A DNA stretch of 64,000 nt from Methylocystis echinoides (lineage in GTDB: Bacteria; Pseudomonadota; Alphaproteobacteria; Rhizobiales; Beijerinckiaceae): contig NZ_BSEC01000001.1 of the NCBI RefSeq assembly GCF_027923385.1, positions 1,996,501 through 2,060,500 of the forward strand, read 5' to 3'. The first letter of the stretch is position 1; every line of letters starts with the position of its first letter. Below, piece by piece: positions 1-8,271 of this stretch. Both the position numbers and the translations under genes were made by a program. The notes beneath the pieces are model-generated. The model was given only the letters and a program-made list of their open reading frames with translations, ran no database searches and was not told the DNA's origin.

Positions 1-333
1 TGTCTGCAGCGGATTGAGCGAGGTCATCGGTTCCTGGAAGACCATGGTGATGCGCGCGCCGCGAATGGCGCGCAGCTCCCCCTCGCTGATCGTCAGCATG
101 TTCTGGCCGGCAAACAGCGCCTCGCCCGTCGCCATGGCGCCGGGCGGCAGAAGCCGCACAATGGAAAGCGCGCTGATCGATTTGCCGGAGCCGGATTCGC
201 CGACGAGCGCCAGCGTCTTGCCGCGCTCGAGCGAAAAGGACACGTCGTCGACGGCCTTCGTCTCCCGCCCGCCCTGCAGGAAGGAGACGGAAAGGTTGCG
301 GACGTCGAGGAGGGGGGCGGTGTGATCCGTCAC
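1..333 (-). CDS. yejF: Oligopeptide ABC transporter ATP-binding protein YejF (3' part beyond the window)
   Basis: N-terminal 111 codons of an ABC ATPase that would energise import of peptides through YejB/YejE. The start is GTG, overlapping the yejE stop (GTGA), so the two are translationally coupled. Visible: a Walker A GESGSGKS at residues 45-52 and the Q-loop region VFQEPMTSLNP, which is typical of the Opp/Dpp/Yej ATPases. The Walker B and signature motifs lie outside the window. It is the last visible gene of the minus-strand yejA-yejB-yejE-yejF order, which is the standard order of this transporter family. The YejF assignment rests on that context; the partial domain itself only shows an Opp/Dpp-type ATPase. 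Confidence 0.9.
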   Translation of the reverse strand, partial: MTDHTAPLLDVRNLSVSFLQGGRETKAVDDVSFSLERGKTLALVGESGSGKSISALSIVRLLPPGAMATGEALFAGQNMLTISEGELRAIRGARITMVFQEPMTSLNPLQT

Positions 334-1496
334 CGGAAATTCTTTCTCGGGTCGAAGGCGTCGCGCACGGCCTCGCCGACGAAGACGAGCAGCGAGAGCA
401 TGAGCGCGATGATGGCGAAGCCGGTCAGGCCCAGCCAGGGCGCCTGGAGGTTGGATTTACCCTGAAGCAGCAGCTCGCCCAGCGAGGGCGAGCCCGGCGG
501 CAGGCCGAAGCCCAGAAAATCCAGCGCCGTCAGCGTCGTGATCGACGAATTGAGGATGAAGGGCAGGAAGGTCAGCGTCGCCACCGTGGCGTTGGGCAGA
601 AGGTGGCGCCAGATGATCATGAAATTGCTCAGACCCAGCGCGCGCGCCGCGTTCACATATTCGAAATTGCGCGCGCGGAGGAATTCGGCGCGCACCACAT
701 GCACGAGCGAGACCCAGGAGAACAGCAGCAGAATGCCGAGCAGCACGAAAAAGCCCGGCGTGAGGAAGGAGGAGATGATGATCAGCAGATAGAGCTGCGG
801 CAGCGAGGACCAGACCTCGATGAAGCGCTGAAAGACGAGGTCCACCCGCCCGCCGAAATAGCCCTGGATGGCGCCGGCGGCGACGCCAACGATGGAGGAG
901 ATCGTCGCCAGAATGAGGCCGAACAGCACCGAAATACGGAAGCCGTACAAGAGGCGCGCGACGACGTCGCGGCCCTGATCGTCGGTGCCGAGCCAGTTCC
1001 ATTCAATCGCCGCGCAGCCGCGATTGGGCTCGCCGGGCTTCAGGATTTTGGCCGCCGCCGCCTCGCATTGCGCCTTGCTCAGCATCCATGTCGGCGGCGA
1101 AGGCGCGGGCGTGGGAAGGTCGAGATTATGCGTGTCGTAGGAGTAGCGGATCGGCGGCCAGATCATCCAGCCATGCGCGTCGATCTCTTTTTCGATCGTC
1201 GGATCACGATAATCGGTGCGGGCGAGGAAGCCGCCGAACTTCTCCTCCGGATAGGTGACGAAGGCCGGAAACAGAAGCTCGCCCTTGTACCAGGCGAGGA
1301 TCGGCCGGTCATTGGCGAGCACATTGGACAGGAGCGACATGACGAAGAGCGCCATGAAGAGCCAGAACGACCAGTAGCCGCGCCGGTTCGCCTTGAAATT
1401 CGCCAGCCGCCGCTGCTCCAGCGGCGAGAGCCGCAGCAGGCCCGTCCGCGCGATGGGCGGCGCGAGATGGGCGCCTGTGTCGGTCGTTGCGCTCAC
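330..1496 (-). CDS. yejE: Oligopeptide ABC transporter permease YejE
   Basis: 388-residue inner-membrane permease of the DppC/OppC class. A cytoplasmic N-terminus is followed by a first membrane helix (SFWLFMALFVMSLLSNVLA), a long periplasmic stretch carrying the YejE-type segment with IRYSYDTHN, and the transporter domain with an EAA loop (AARALGLSN...IWRHLLPN) that docks on the ATPase. The C-terminus ends DPRKNFR, as in this family. The start is GTG with a GAGGT ribosome site upstream, 2 bp after yejB. Partner of YejB; peptide (microcin C-type) uptake is the family role, while the substrate here is inferred. Confidence 0.93.
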   Translation of the reverse strand: MSATTDTGAHLAPPIARTGLLRLSPLEQRRLANFKANRRGYWSFWLFMALFVMSLLSNVLANDRPILAWYKGELLFPAFVTYPEEKFGGFLARTDYRDPTIEKEIDAHGWMIWPPIRYSYDTHNLDLPTPAPSPPTWMLSKAQCEAAAAKILKPGEPNRGCAAIEWNWLGTDDQGRDVVARLLYGFRISVLFGLILATISSIVGVAAGAIQGYFGGRVDLVFQRFIEVWSSLPQLYLLIIISSFLTPGFFVLLGILLLFSWVSLVHVVRAEFLRARNFEYVNAARALGLSNFMIIWRHLLPNATVATLTFLPFILNSSITTLTALDFLGFGLPPGSPSLGELLLQGKSNLQAPWLGLTGFAIIALMLSLLVFVGEAVRDAFDPRKNFR

Positions 1497-1498
1497 GG

Positions 1499-2611
1499 TC
1501 AGACCTCGCGCGTCTCGAAATCGATCCGCGGATCGATCCAGGTGTAGGTGAGATCGGAGAGCAGATTCACCACCAGACCGACCAGCGCGAAAATGTACAG
1601 ATTGGCGAAGACCACCGGGTAGTCGCGGTTCACGATGCTCTCGAAGGAGAGATAGCCGAGGCCGTCGAGCGAGAAGATCGTCTCGATCAGGACGGAGCCG
1701 GTGAGAAAGGCGTGCACGAAGGCGCCGGGAAAGCCGGCGATGACGATGAGCATGGCGTTGCGAAAGACGTGGCCGTAGAGCACACGGTTCTCGGTCAGGC
1801 CCTTCATGCGCGCCGTCTGCACATATTGCTTGCGGATTTCATCCAGGAAGGAATTCTTGGTCAGAAAGGTCTGCGTCGCGAAGGCGCCGAGCGTCATGGC
1901 CGTCACGGGCAGGACGATGTGCCAGAGATAATCCTTCACCTTGCCAATGAGCGAGAGCTGGTCGAAATCGTCGGAAGTGAGGCCGCGCAGCGGGAATATC
2001 TGCCAGAAGGAGCCGCCGGCGAAGAGCACGATCAGCAGCATGGCGAAGAGAAAGCTCGGAATCGCATAGCCGATGATGACGAGATTTGAAGTCCACATGT
2101 CGAATTTGCTGCCGTCCCGAACCGCTTTCGCGATGCCGAGCGGAATGGAGATCGAATAGGACAGCAGCGTCATCCATATGCCGAGCGACATGGAGACCGG
2201 CAGTTTCTCGCCGATCAGCTTGATGACGCTCTCGTCGCGGAAATAGCTGCGCCCGAAATCGAACATGGCGTAATTCTTCACCATGAGCAGGAAGCGCTCC
2301 CAGGCCGGCTTGTCGAAACCGAACTGCTTTTCCAGCTCCGCGATGAATTTCGGATCGAGCCCCTGCGCGCCGCGATATTTGGAGGCGCTTTCGGCCGCCA
2401 TCGGCCCCGCCTGCGACGCCGCGCCCTGACCGACGTCGCCGCCGCCGCCCGAGAAGCGGCCGGTCGCGCCGACGTCGAAGCCCTGAAGCTGCGCAATGAT
2501 GCGCTCGACAGGCCCGCCCGGCGCAAACTGCACGATGACGAAGGAAATGAGCATGATGCCGAGGATCGTCGGGATCATCAGCAGCACCCTTCGGGCGATA
2601 TAGGCTCCCAT
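1499..2611 (-). CDS. yejB: Oligopeptide ABC transporter permease YejB
   Basis: 370-residue DppB/OppB-class permease. I start it at the ATG giving MGAYIARRVLLMIPTILG, because the longer reading frame upstream of this lies inside yejA and is not family-like. The first helix is followed by APGGPVERII, a periplasmic segment with a Gly-rich stretch (GRFSGGGGDVGQG), then the transporter core with the EAA motif (TARMKGLTENRVLYGHVFRN). It starts 5 bp after the yejA stop and precedes yejE by 2 bp, so yejA-B-E-F is one operon. Confidence 0.93.
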   Translation of the reverse strand: MGAYIARRVLLMIPTILGIMLISFVIVQFAPGGPVERIIAQLQGFDVGATGRFSGGGGDVGQGAASQAGPMAAESASKYRGAQGLDPKFIAELEKQFGFDKPAWERFLLMVKNYAMFDFGRSYFRDESVIKLIGEKLPVSMSLGIWMTLLSYSISIPLGIAKAVRDGSKFDMWTSNLVIIGYAIPSFLFAMLLIVLFAGGSFWQIFPLRGLTSDDFDQLSLIGKVKDYLWHIVLPVTAMTLGAFATQTFLTKNSFLDEIRKQYVQTARMKGLTENRVLYGHVFRNAMLIVIAGFPGAFVHAFLTGSVLIETIFSLDGLGYLSFESIVNRDYPVVFANLYIFALVGLVVNLLSDLTYTWIDPRIDFETREV

Positions 2612-2616
2612 GCGCG

Positions 2617-4509
2617 TCAGCGTCCCGTGAAGTTGATCTTTTTCGCCTTGTCCTCGTCGTACCACCAGGTCCAGAGCACGCCGGTGTCGAATTTCGGCTG
2701 GCGCTCCGGCTGGCCGAAGAGGTCCCAATAGGCGTAGCGATGCACAGGATTATACCAGTGCGGCACCCAGTAGTGTTGCGCGCGCAGCGCCCTGTCGAGG
2801 GCGCGACAGCAGGTCACGAGCTCCTCCCGCGTCGTCGCCTGCAACGCCTTGTCCACCAGCGCGTCGATAGCGGGATTGGAAATGCCGGCGAGATTGCGCG
2901 AGCCGTTCACATTGGCGGTCTTGGAGCTGAAATAGGAGCGCAGCTCCTCGCCCGGGTTCCACGCCATCATCATGACGTCATGGACGACGTCGAAGTCGAA
3001 ATCCTCGAGCCGCTTCTTGTATTGCGCGGCGTCCACGATGCGGATGCGCGCGGTGACGCCAAGCAGCTTGAGATTCTTGATGAAGGGCTGCGTGTGGCGC
3101 TCGAAGACGTTGGAATTGTCGAGGAACTCGAATTCCAGCGGCGCGCCGTCCGGCAGGCGCAGAACGCCGTCCTTGCGCGTGCAGCCCGCGGCGACGAAAA
3201 GGTCGTTGGCCTTTTTCAGCAGCGCGCGATCCTGCCCCGAACCGTCTGAAACCGGGGCCGTGAAGGGTTCGCCGAAAACCTCCGCCGGCAACTTGTCGCG
3301 GTAGGGTTCGAGCAGCGCCTTCTCGGCGTCGCTCGGCAGGCCTTTTGCGGCCATCTCGGAGTTTTCGAAATAGGACGAGATGCGCTTGTAGGCGTCATAC
3401 ATGAGGTTGCGGCTTGTCCATTCGTAATCGAAGGCGTAGCCGATGGCCTCGCGCACGCGCGGGTCCTGGAAAATCTTGCGGCGCGTGTTGAACACCCAGC
3501 CCTGAATGTTCGGTATATTGTTGTTGGGCGAGGTGGCGCGCTTGACGCGCCCGTCCTTGAAGGCGGGGAAGTCGTAGCCCGTCGCCCAGACACGGGCGAT
3601 GTTCTCCTCGCGCTCGGTGAAGGCGCCGGCCTTGAACGCCTCGAAGGCGACCTGTGAGTCGCCGAAATATTCGAAGCGGATCACGTCGAAATTGCCCTGG
3701 CCGCGCGCGATCGGCAGATCCTTCGCCCAATAATCAGGCACGCGCTGATAGGCGATGTAGCGGCCCTGTTCGAACGTCCCGACCTTATAGGGGCCGGAGC
3801 CGAGCGGCGGCTCCATGGTCGTGGCTTCGAAGTCGCGGTCCTTGTAATAGGCCCTGGAGAAGATCGGCTGGCTCGCGACATTGAGCGGCAGGTCGCGGGT
3901 CCGGCCGGGCGCGAATCTCACCACCAGCACATCATCCGCCTCGGCCTTTGCGCTCTCCACGTCGCGCAGCATCTGGCTGATGACGGGGTGGCCCTTCTCC
4001 TTGAGAATGTTCAGAGAGAAGGCGGCGTCATGGGCGGTGAGGGGCGAACCGTCGTGGAAACGCGCCTCCTTGCGCAGCAGGAAGGTGTAGGTCAGCCTGT
4101 CGGGCGAGATGCGGACCTTCCTGGCGACGAGGCCGTAATAGGCGTCGCGCTCGTCGAGGCTCTGGTTCATCAGGCTGTCGAAGACGAGCGACATGCCGGT
4201 GGCCGGGTTGCCGCGCAGCACATAGGCGTTGAAGGTGTCGTAGGTCGGGCTCGGCGGCGAGAGCGCCAGCGTGCCGCCCTTGGGCGCGTTGGGGTTTACA
4301 TAGCCGAAATATTTGAAATCCGCGGGCTCCGCCAGATCGCCGAAGGTCGACAGGCCGTGGCTCTCGGTCTCGCCCGGCGCTGGCGCAGTCTGCGCCTTCG
4401 CGCCGTCTTTGGCGAATGCGGGCGGCGTCAACAGGCCCGCGGCCCCGGCCGCGCCGGCGCGGATCAGGCTGCGGCGGGAGAGCGGAAAGCGAAAGGGAAG
4501 ATCAGCCAA
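2617..4509 (-). CDS. yejA: Extracellular peptide-binding protein YejA (SBP family 5)
   Basis: 630-residue periplasmic solute-binding protein, first gene of the yej operon. The N-terminus has a Tat-type signal (SRRSLIRAG, twin Arg at residues 12-13, then an Ala/Gly/Leu stretch ending PPAFA). Family features include GTLALSPPSPTYDTFN, LLRKEARFHDGSPLTAHD and VREAIGYAFDYEW, all typical of SBP_bac_5 proteins of the YejA branch. The start codon is TTG preceded by GAGGTGG. Twin-arginine export of this SBP class is common in alphaproteobacteria. Peptide binding is inferred from the family. Confidence 0.92.
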   Translation of the reverse strand: MADLPFRFPLSRRSLIRAGAAGAAGLLTPPAFAKDGAKAQTAPAPGETESHGLSTFGDLAEPADFKYFGYVNPNAPKGGTLALSPPSPTYDTFNAYVLRGNPATGMSLVFDSLMNQSLDERDAYYGLVARKVRISPDRLTYTFLLRKEARFHDGSPLTAHDAAFSLNILKEKGHPVISQMLRDVESAKAEADDVLVVRFAPGRTRDLPLNVASQPIFSRAYYKDRDFEATTMEPPLGSGPYKVGTFEQGRYIAYQRVPDYWAKDLPIARGQGNFDVIRFEYFGDSQVAFEAFKAGAFTEREENIARVWATGYDFPAFKDGRVKRATSPNNNIPNIQGWVFNTRRKIFQDPRVREAIGYAFDYEWTSRNLMYDAYKRISSYFENSEMAAKGLPSDAEKALLEPYRDKLPAEVFGEPFTAPVSDGSGQDRALLKKANDLFVAAGCTRKDGVLRLPDGAPLEFEFLDNSNVFERHTQPFIKNLKLLGVTARIRIVDAAQYKKRLEDFDFDVVHDVMMMAWNPGEELRSYFSSKTANVNGSRNLAGISNPAIDALVDKALQATTREELVTCCRALDRALRAQHYWVPHWYNPVHRYAYWDLFGQPERQPKFDTGVLWTWWYDEDKAKKINFTGR

Positions 4510-4675
4510 AAAACCACCTCGGGCAGGGAAGGGGCGCGCGGGATCGCGCGGCCGATGATTCCCTTAAGATTATGTCGGTTTTGGGCGGCTTGCCAGTGGG
4601 CGCGGGCCCGCGCCGCTCGGGACTGGCGGCCAGGCGCGCGCTCGGCCGGCGCTCCGGCAGGCAGGCTCCGCGCCG

Positions 4676-6343
4676 TCACGGGATCGCCGCGCCGACCTTG
4701 TCGGGTCTCTTGAGCTGATCGCAATAGCGCGCGGCCGGCCTGAAGTCGGGCGCGAACAGACTCCATTCCGGATGGCGCTGCGGCGCCTCGATCGCATAGA
4801 GATCGAGAAGCGAATGAGAGAGGCGGTCTGTCTGAAACGGCCGATCGAGCGCCGCCTTGACGCGTTCGGCGGTTTCCGGCCGTTGCGCGGCGAACTTGTC
4901 GCCAAGATGGAAGAACAGCGGGATTTCATAAACCTGGCGCGGGCCCGGCCCGTCGGCATGGCCGACGAGCGCGCCATTCTCGCCCAGGCTTTCACCATGA
5001 TCCGATACATAGGTCAGCGTATCGACGCCATGCGCCTCGGCTTTCGCAATCAGCGTGCGCAGCACGTAATCATTGTAAAGCATGCTGTTGTCATAGGTGT
5101 CTCTGTCCGCCGCTTTCTTTCTCCAGAAGTCCAGCAGGGAACTCTTCTCTTCGGGCGCCGGCGCTGACGGACTGAAGCGGGCGTAAGACGGCGGGTAGCG
5201 CAACTCGTAAGCCGCATGCGAGCCCATGAGATGGACGAGAATGAACTTTCGTTCGTCCGGGTCGGCAAGGGCCGCCTCGAAGGGCGCGAAAAGCTTTTCG
5301 TCATAGCTGCGCGAGTCCATATGGCTCACGTCATCCGTGCCGCCCATGCTGTTGACAAAAACCGCCGTGTTCGCGGCATGTGAGAAGATCGACGCCCAGG
5401 TCGCCAGACTGCCGCTGGTCTGCTGATTCGATAGCCAATATGTGCGGTAGCCCGCCGCTTTCAGCGTCTCGAGAATATTCGGCTGTGAAAAGAGCGGCTT
5501 CTTGTCGTCATGCTGGGCAAAGCTCATCAGCTCCTGAAGCGCCGGCGCGGTGGCGCCGCGCGACGAACAGACGTCACTGGCGATGTGAAGCCGGTCCTTG
5601 ATCCCGCTCAGCAGGGGATTGGTTTCGCGGTCGTAGCCGTAAAGCGACATATGGCTTCTCGACGCGGATTCGCCGAGCACGAGAACATGAACCCTCGGCT
5701 CCGGATCGGCGCTTCTGACGCCAACGGCCTTGAGAGTCTTGAACCGCTGGATCGTCTCAATAACCTCCCGCTTCGTCGACATGACCTCGGCCACACTCGT
5801 CGCAACGGCGAAATAGAGGCTGTTCCGCCTCAGGAACTCCCGTGTGGAGCCCGCCGCCACGAGTGAGATCGCAGCAGCGACGACAATGAGGCGCAACTGC
5901 GGTCGCAAGAGCGGGATCGGCTTGCCGCCCCACGCAAGAGCGACAAGGACGGGCGCCGAAAGCGCCGCCGCAAAGCCGATGGGCGCGGGTTTGAACAGGG
6001 CGGCGAAATATTCGCCCGCCTCGACGGGAGTCGAGTCCACAATGGCGGTCGCCATCGGAACCCCAATCATCTGATGATAGACATAGACGAAATAGAAGGT
6101 CGCCGCCGCGTACAGGAGGAAATACAGGCTGAGCGCGCCATAAGAAATCCTGCGGGCGAACACATTGCCCAGCGACAGGATCGACGTTGCGATCAGGGCC
6201 GTCAGCACCGTGTTGAAGGCGCAGACGGCGACCATCCGCAAGAGATAGGCCGTGTCTGAATCCATCAGGATGAACGTTGGCGCCAGGGTGAGATAGGCCG
6301 AGGTCGCGGCCAGGACGCCCACGGGTAGATATGCCGCTTTCAT
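4676..6343 (-). CDS. Phosphoethanolamine transferase, EptA/CptA type (sulfatase fold)
   Basis: 555 residues. Roughly residues 5-165 hold about five membrane helices; the rest is a periplasmic alkaline-phosphatase/sulfatase domain. Metal and nucleophile sites fit the family: VLVLGESASRSHMSLYGY with Glu225, a candidate nucleophile Thr265 in SSRGATAPAL, and the C-terminal metal motif YVSDHGESLGENG. Enzymes of this family move phosphoethanolamine from phosphatidylethanolamine to lipid A, core sugar or other glycans and release diacylglycerol. The start overlaps the stop of the upstream lipid kinase by 4 bp (ATGA). Its position in the exopolysaccharide operon suggests a glycan or LPS acceptor, but the acceptor cannot be read from sequence. 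Confidence 0.85.
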   Translation of the reverse strand: MKAAYLPVGVLAATSAYLTLAPTFILMDSDTAYLLRMVAVCAFNTVLTALIATSILSLGNVFARRISYGALSLYFLLYAAATFYFVYVYHQMIGVPMATAIVDSTPVEAGEYFAALFKPAPIGFAAALSAPVLVALAWGGKPIPLLRPQLRLIVVAAAISLVAAGSTREFLRRNSLYFAVATSVAEVMSTKREVIETIQRFKTLKAVGVRSADPEPRVHVLVLGESASRSHMSLYGYDRETNPLLSGIKDRLHIASDVCSSRGATAPALQELMSFAQHDDKKPLFSQPNILETLKAAGYRTYWLSNQQTSGSLATWASIFSHAANTAVFVNSMGGTDDVSHMDSRSYDEKLFAPFEAALADPDERKFILVHLMGSHAAYELRYPPSYARFSPSAPAPEEKSSLLDFWRKKAADRDTYDNSMLYNDYVLRTLIAKAEAHGVDTLTYVSDHGESLGENGALVGHADGPGPRQVYEIPLFFHLGDKFAAQRPETAERVKAALDRPFQTDRLSHSLLDLYAIEAPQRHPEWSLFAPDFRPAARYCDQLKRPDKVGAAIP

Positions 6344-7260
6344 GCCTTCGAACCTTCCTGCGCGAGGAGAATGTCGAGCGCCGCTTCGGCCTCCTGCACC
6401 AGCAGCGGGGTGCGCCCGAGCGCATCGCCGTCGATTTGAGTCGCGGCGGGCAAGGGCGCCCGGATCATGGCCCGACGTACGGCGACAGAGTCGACCAGAC
6501 CGCTGGCCTCGATCTCGCCGCGGAGGAGGAAAAAGCCAAGCCGCAACAAGGAGAGAAGATTGACCTTTCTCAGCACGATCAATCTCAGTCCCGGTCGAAG
6601 CGCGTGAACATCCCGGCTCACGACGAAATCGCCGCCGTAGCGGGCGGCGTTCGCGACGATCGCCAGCGGCGCGTGAAAAGTCCCCGCGTCCGTCTCGATC
6701 TCGAGCGGCGGACTTCCCCGCAGGATCAATCTTCCGGCTTCGACAAGATAGGCCGCGCGGCCGATGATCTTCTTCAGCTCCGGGCGCAGGGCGCTCACGA
6801 CCTCCGCGTCGAGGCCCGCTGACGCCATCAGCACGAATGGCCGCCCGTTTGCGAGGCCGAGCGACAGCATGCCAATTCGGTTTTCAAGATAGGCGCGCGC
6901 GAGAAGCGCGGGATCCCGGGGCAGTCCGAGCTCCGAGGCGAGAACATTGACCGTTCCCTGAGGAATGATTCCGAGAACAGGCTTCGGTCCGTTGCGCGCA
7001 AGGAGGCCCTCGACGGCCTCGTTGATCGAGCCGTCGCCGCCCGCGACAAGAAGCGCATCCGCGACGACGTCCCGAGACAGGCGACGAAGGTCGCCCGGGC
7101 CGGCGCTCATCAGCATTTCAATCTGGCGCGTCGGGCCCGCGAGCGCGGAGACGAAGCGCGCAAGCGCGCCGCGATCGCCCCCGCCAGCGGCGGGGTTGGC
7201 GAGGATGACGATCCGTCCGCTCAGTTCGGCGGCCGGTTCAGGGAGACGGTCGTTTCTCAA
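6340..7260 (-). CDS. Diacylglycerol/lipid kinase, DagK catalytic family (YegS/DgkB-like)
   Basis: 306 residues from a TTG start that overlaps the upstream GH5 stop codon (TTGA). The open frame runs further upstream, but that part is antisense-quality sequence inside the GH5 gene. The domain begins RIVILANPAAGGG and carries the nucleotide-binding GGDGS at residues 74-78 with INEAVEGLL following, the hallmark of the DagK family. This soluble kinase type phosphorylates diacylglycerol or related lipids. It is followed by a phosphoethanolamine transferase whose by-product is diacylglycerol, so a recycling role is a reasonable inference. The TTG start is a best guess, with only a weak ribosome site. 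Confidence 0.83.
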   Translation of the reverse strand: MRNDRLPEPAAELSGRIVILANPAAGGGDRGALARFVSALAGPTRQIEMLMSAGPGDLRRLSRDVVADALLVAGGDGSINEAVEGLLARNGPKPVLGIIPQGTVNVLASELGLPRDPALLARAYLENRIGMLSLGLANGRPFVLMASAGLDAEVVSALRPELKKIIGRAAYLVEAGRLILRGSPPLEIETDAGTFHAPLAIVANAARYGGDFVVSRDVHALRPGLRLIVLRKVNLLSLLRLGFFLLRGEIEASGLVDSVAVRRAMIRAPLPAATQIDGDALGRTPLLVQEAEAALDILLAQEGSKA

Positions 7261-8267
7261 GGCTCGCCCTGCATCAGCGCGTCGAGAAGGGGCCTGTTCC
7301 ACTCGCGCGTGACGGGATCGACAAGCGCGAAATCGTGGTCGAACTGCCAATAGGCCCAGCCCCACCCGAGAGCCTCGGCCGTTCGCGCGACATGGCGGGT
7401 CCACGCGGCGCGCGAGATTGGCGGCGCCGTCTCGAGGACGCCGAATTCGCCGAGATAGACCGGGCGCCTTTCCGCATTCGCCCAGCGCGCGATGATCTCG
7501 AAGTCTTCCGTCACTTTCCGACGCGCGGCCTCTACACCCCATGTGACGTTGCGGACATTCGCAAGCGCGCTGTTCCAGGGGGCGCCCTGATGTGTGAAGC
7601 GATGAGGGTCGTAATAGTGCACGGTAACGATCAGTCGCCTGTCGTCGGCCGGAATGTCGAGTTTCTCGACGGCGTCTTCCTCGGCGACATTGAGGGCCGG
7701 CACGATGATGATGCGGCCCGGCTCGCTGCGCCTGACCAGGGCAAGCGCGGCGTGCAACAGATCGTTCCACTGCTCATGCGTCATGGCGCCGCCTGGCTCA
7801 TTGAGAATTTCGTAAACAACTTTCGGTCTGGCGCGGGCGAAGCGTGCGGAAATCTGCCGCCAGAAGGCGAGCGTCGGCTCCTTGCATTTTTCCGGAGCGC
7901 TCTGACACAGCGAATTGTCATGCTGGTCCAGCACGACCCAAAGCCCATTGGCCTCGGCGAGATCGAAGATATGATCGAGGGTGGATAGCATCTTCGGATC
8001 GAGCACATTCGACCTGTTCAGATATTTCAAGCCAAAGACATTGACCCGGACATGATCGAAGCCGGCTTTGCGAATGCGTCGGAAATCCTCGATCTCGAAG
8101 GGATTGCCGAACCAGCCGTCCCAGACGCCGTCATATCCGAGGATATTCACGCCTCGCTTGAGGTGGGCCGTGGCCTCGACGAGGGAAGAGTCGACTTTCG
8201 CGTCGCATTCGAGCGCGCTGAGGAAGAGTGTGGAAATCACCGCGAGACGGCTCAGCATGCGTCGCAT
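7257..8267 (-). CDS. Secreted glycoside hydrolase family 5 (cellulase-like)
   Basis: 336 residues from the ATG giving MRRMLSRLAVISTLFLSALECDA, a plausible Sec signal peptide. GH5 features: GVNILGYDG near the mature N-terminus, RVNVFGLKYL, the acid/base Glu157 in ILNEPGG, HYYDPHRFTHQG, and the nucleophile Glu274 in YLGEFGVLE. Family members are retaining beta-glycanases (endoglucanase, mannanase). Its location between a Wzy/ligase-like polymerase and the lipid kinase, in one operon, suggests trimming or release of the locus's own polysaccharide, not catabolism of external cellulose. The start is 4 bp after the stop of the ligase-like gene. Confidence 0.87.
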   Translation of the reverse strand: MRRMLSRLAVISTLFLSALECDAKVDSSLVEATAHLKRGVNILGYDGVWDGWFGNPFEIEDFRRIRKAGFDHVRVNVFGLKYLNRSNVLDPKMLSTLDHIFDLAEANGLWVVLDQHDNSLCQSAPEKCKEPTLAFWRQISARFARARPKVVYEILNEPGGAMTHEQWNDLLHAALALVRRSEPGRIIIVPALNVAEEDAVEKLDIPADDRRLIVTVHYYDPHRFTHQGAPWNSALANVRNVTWGVEAARRKVTEDFEIIARWANAERRPVYLGEFGVLETAPPISRAAWTRHVARTAEALGWGWAYWQFDHDFALVDPVTREWNRPLLDALMQGEP

Positions 8268-8271
8268 GTCG

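Noticed and set aside
603..1547. Plus-strand open frame over yejE
   Set aside because: Shadow of the permease gene; no start signal and no recognisable protein features.
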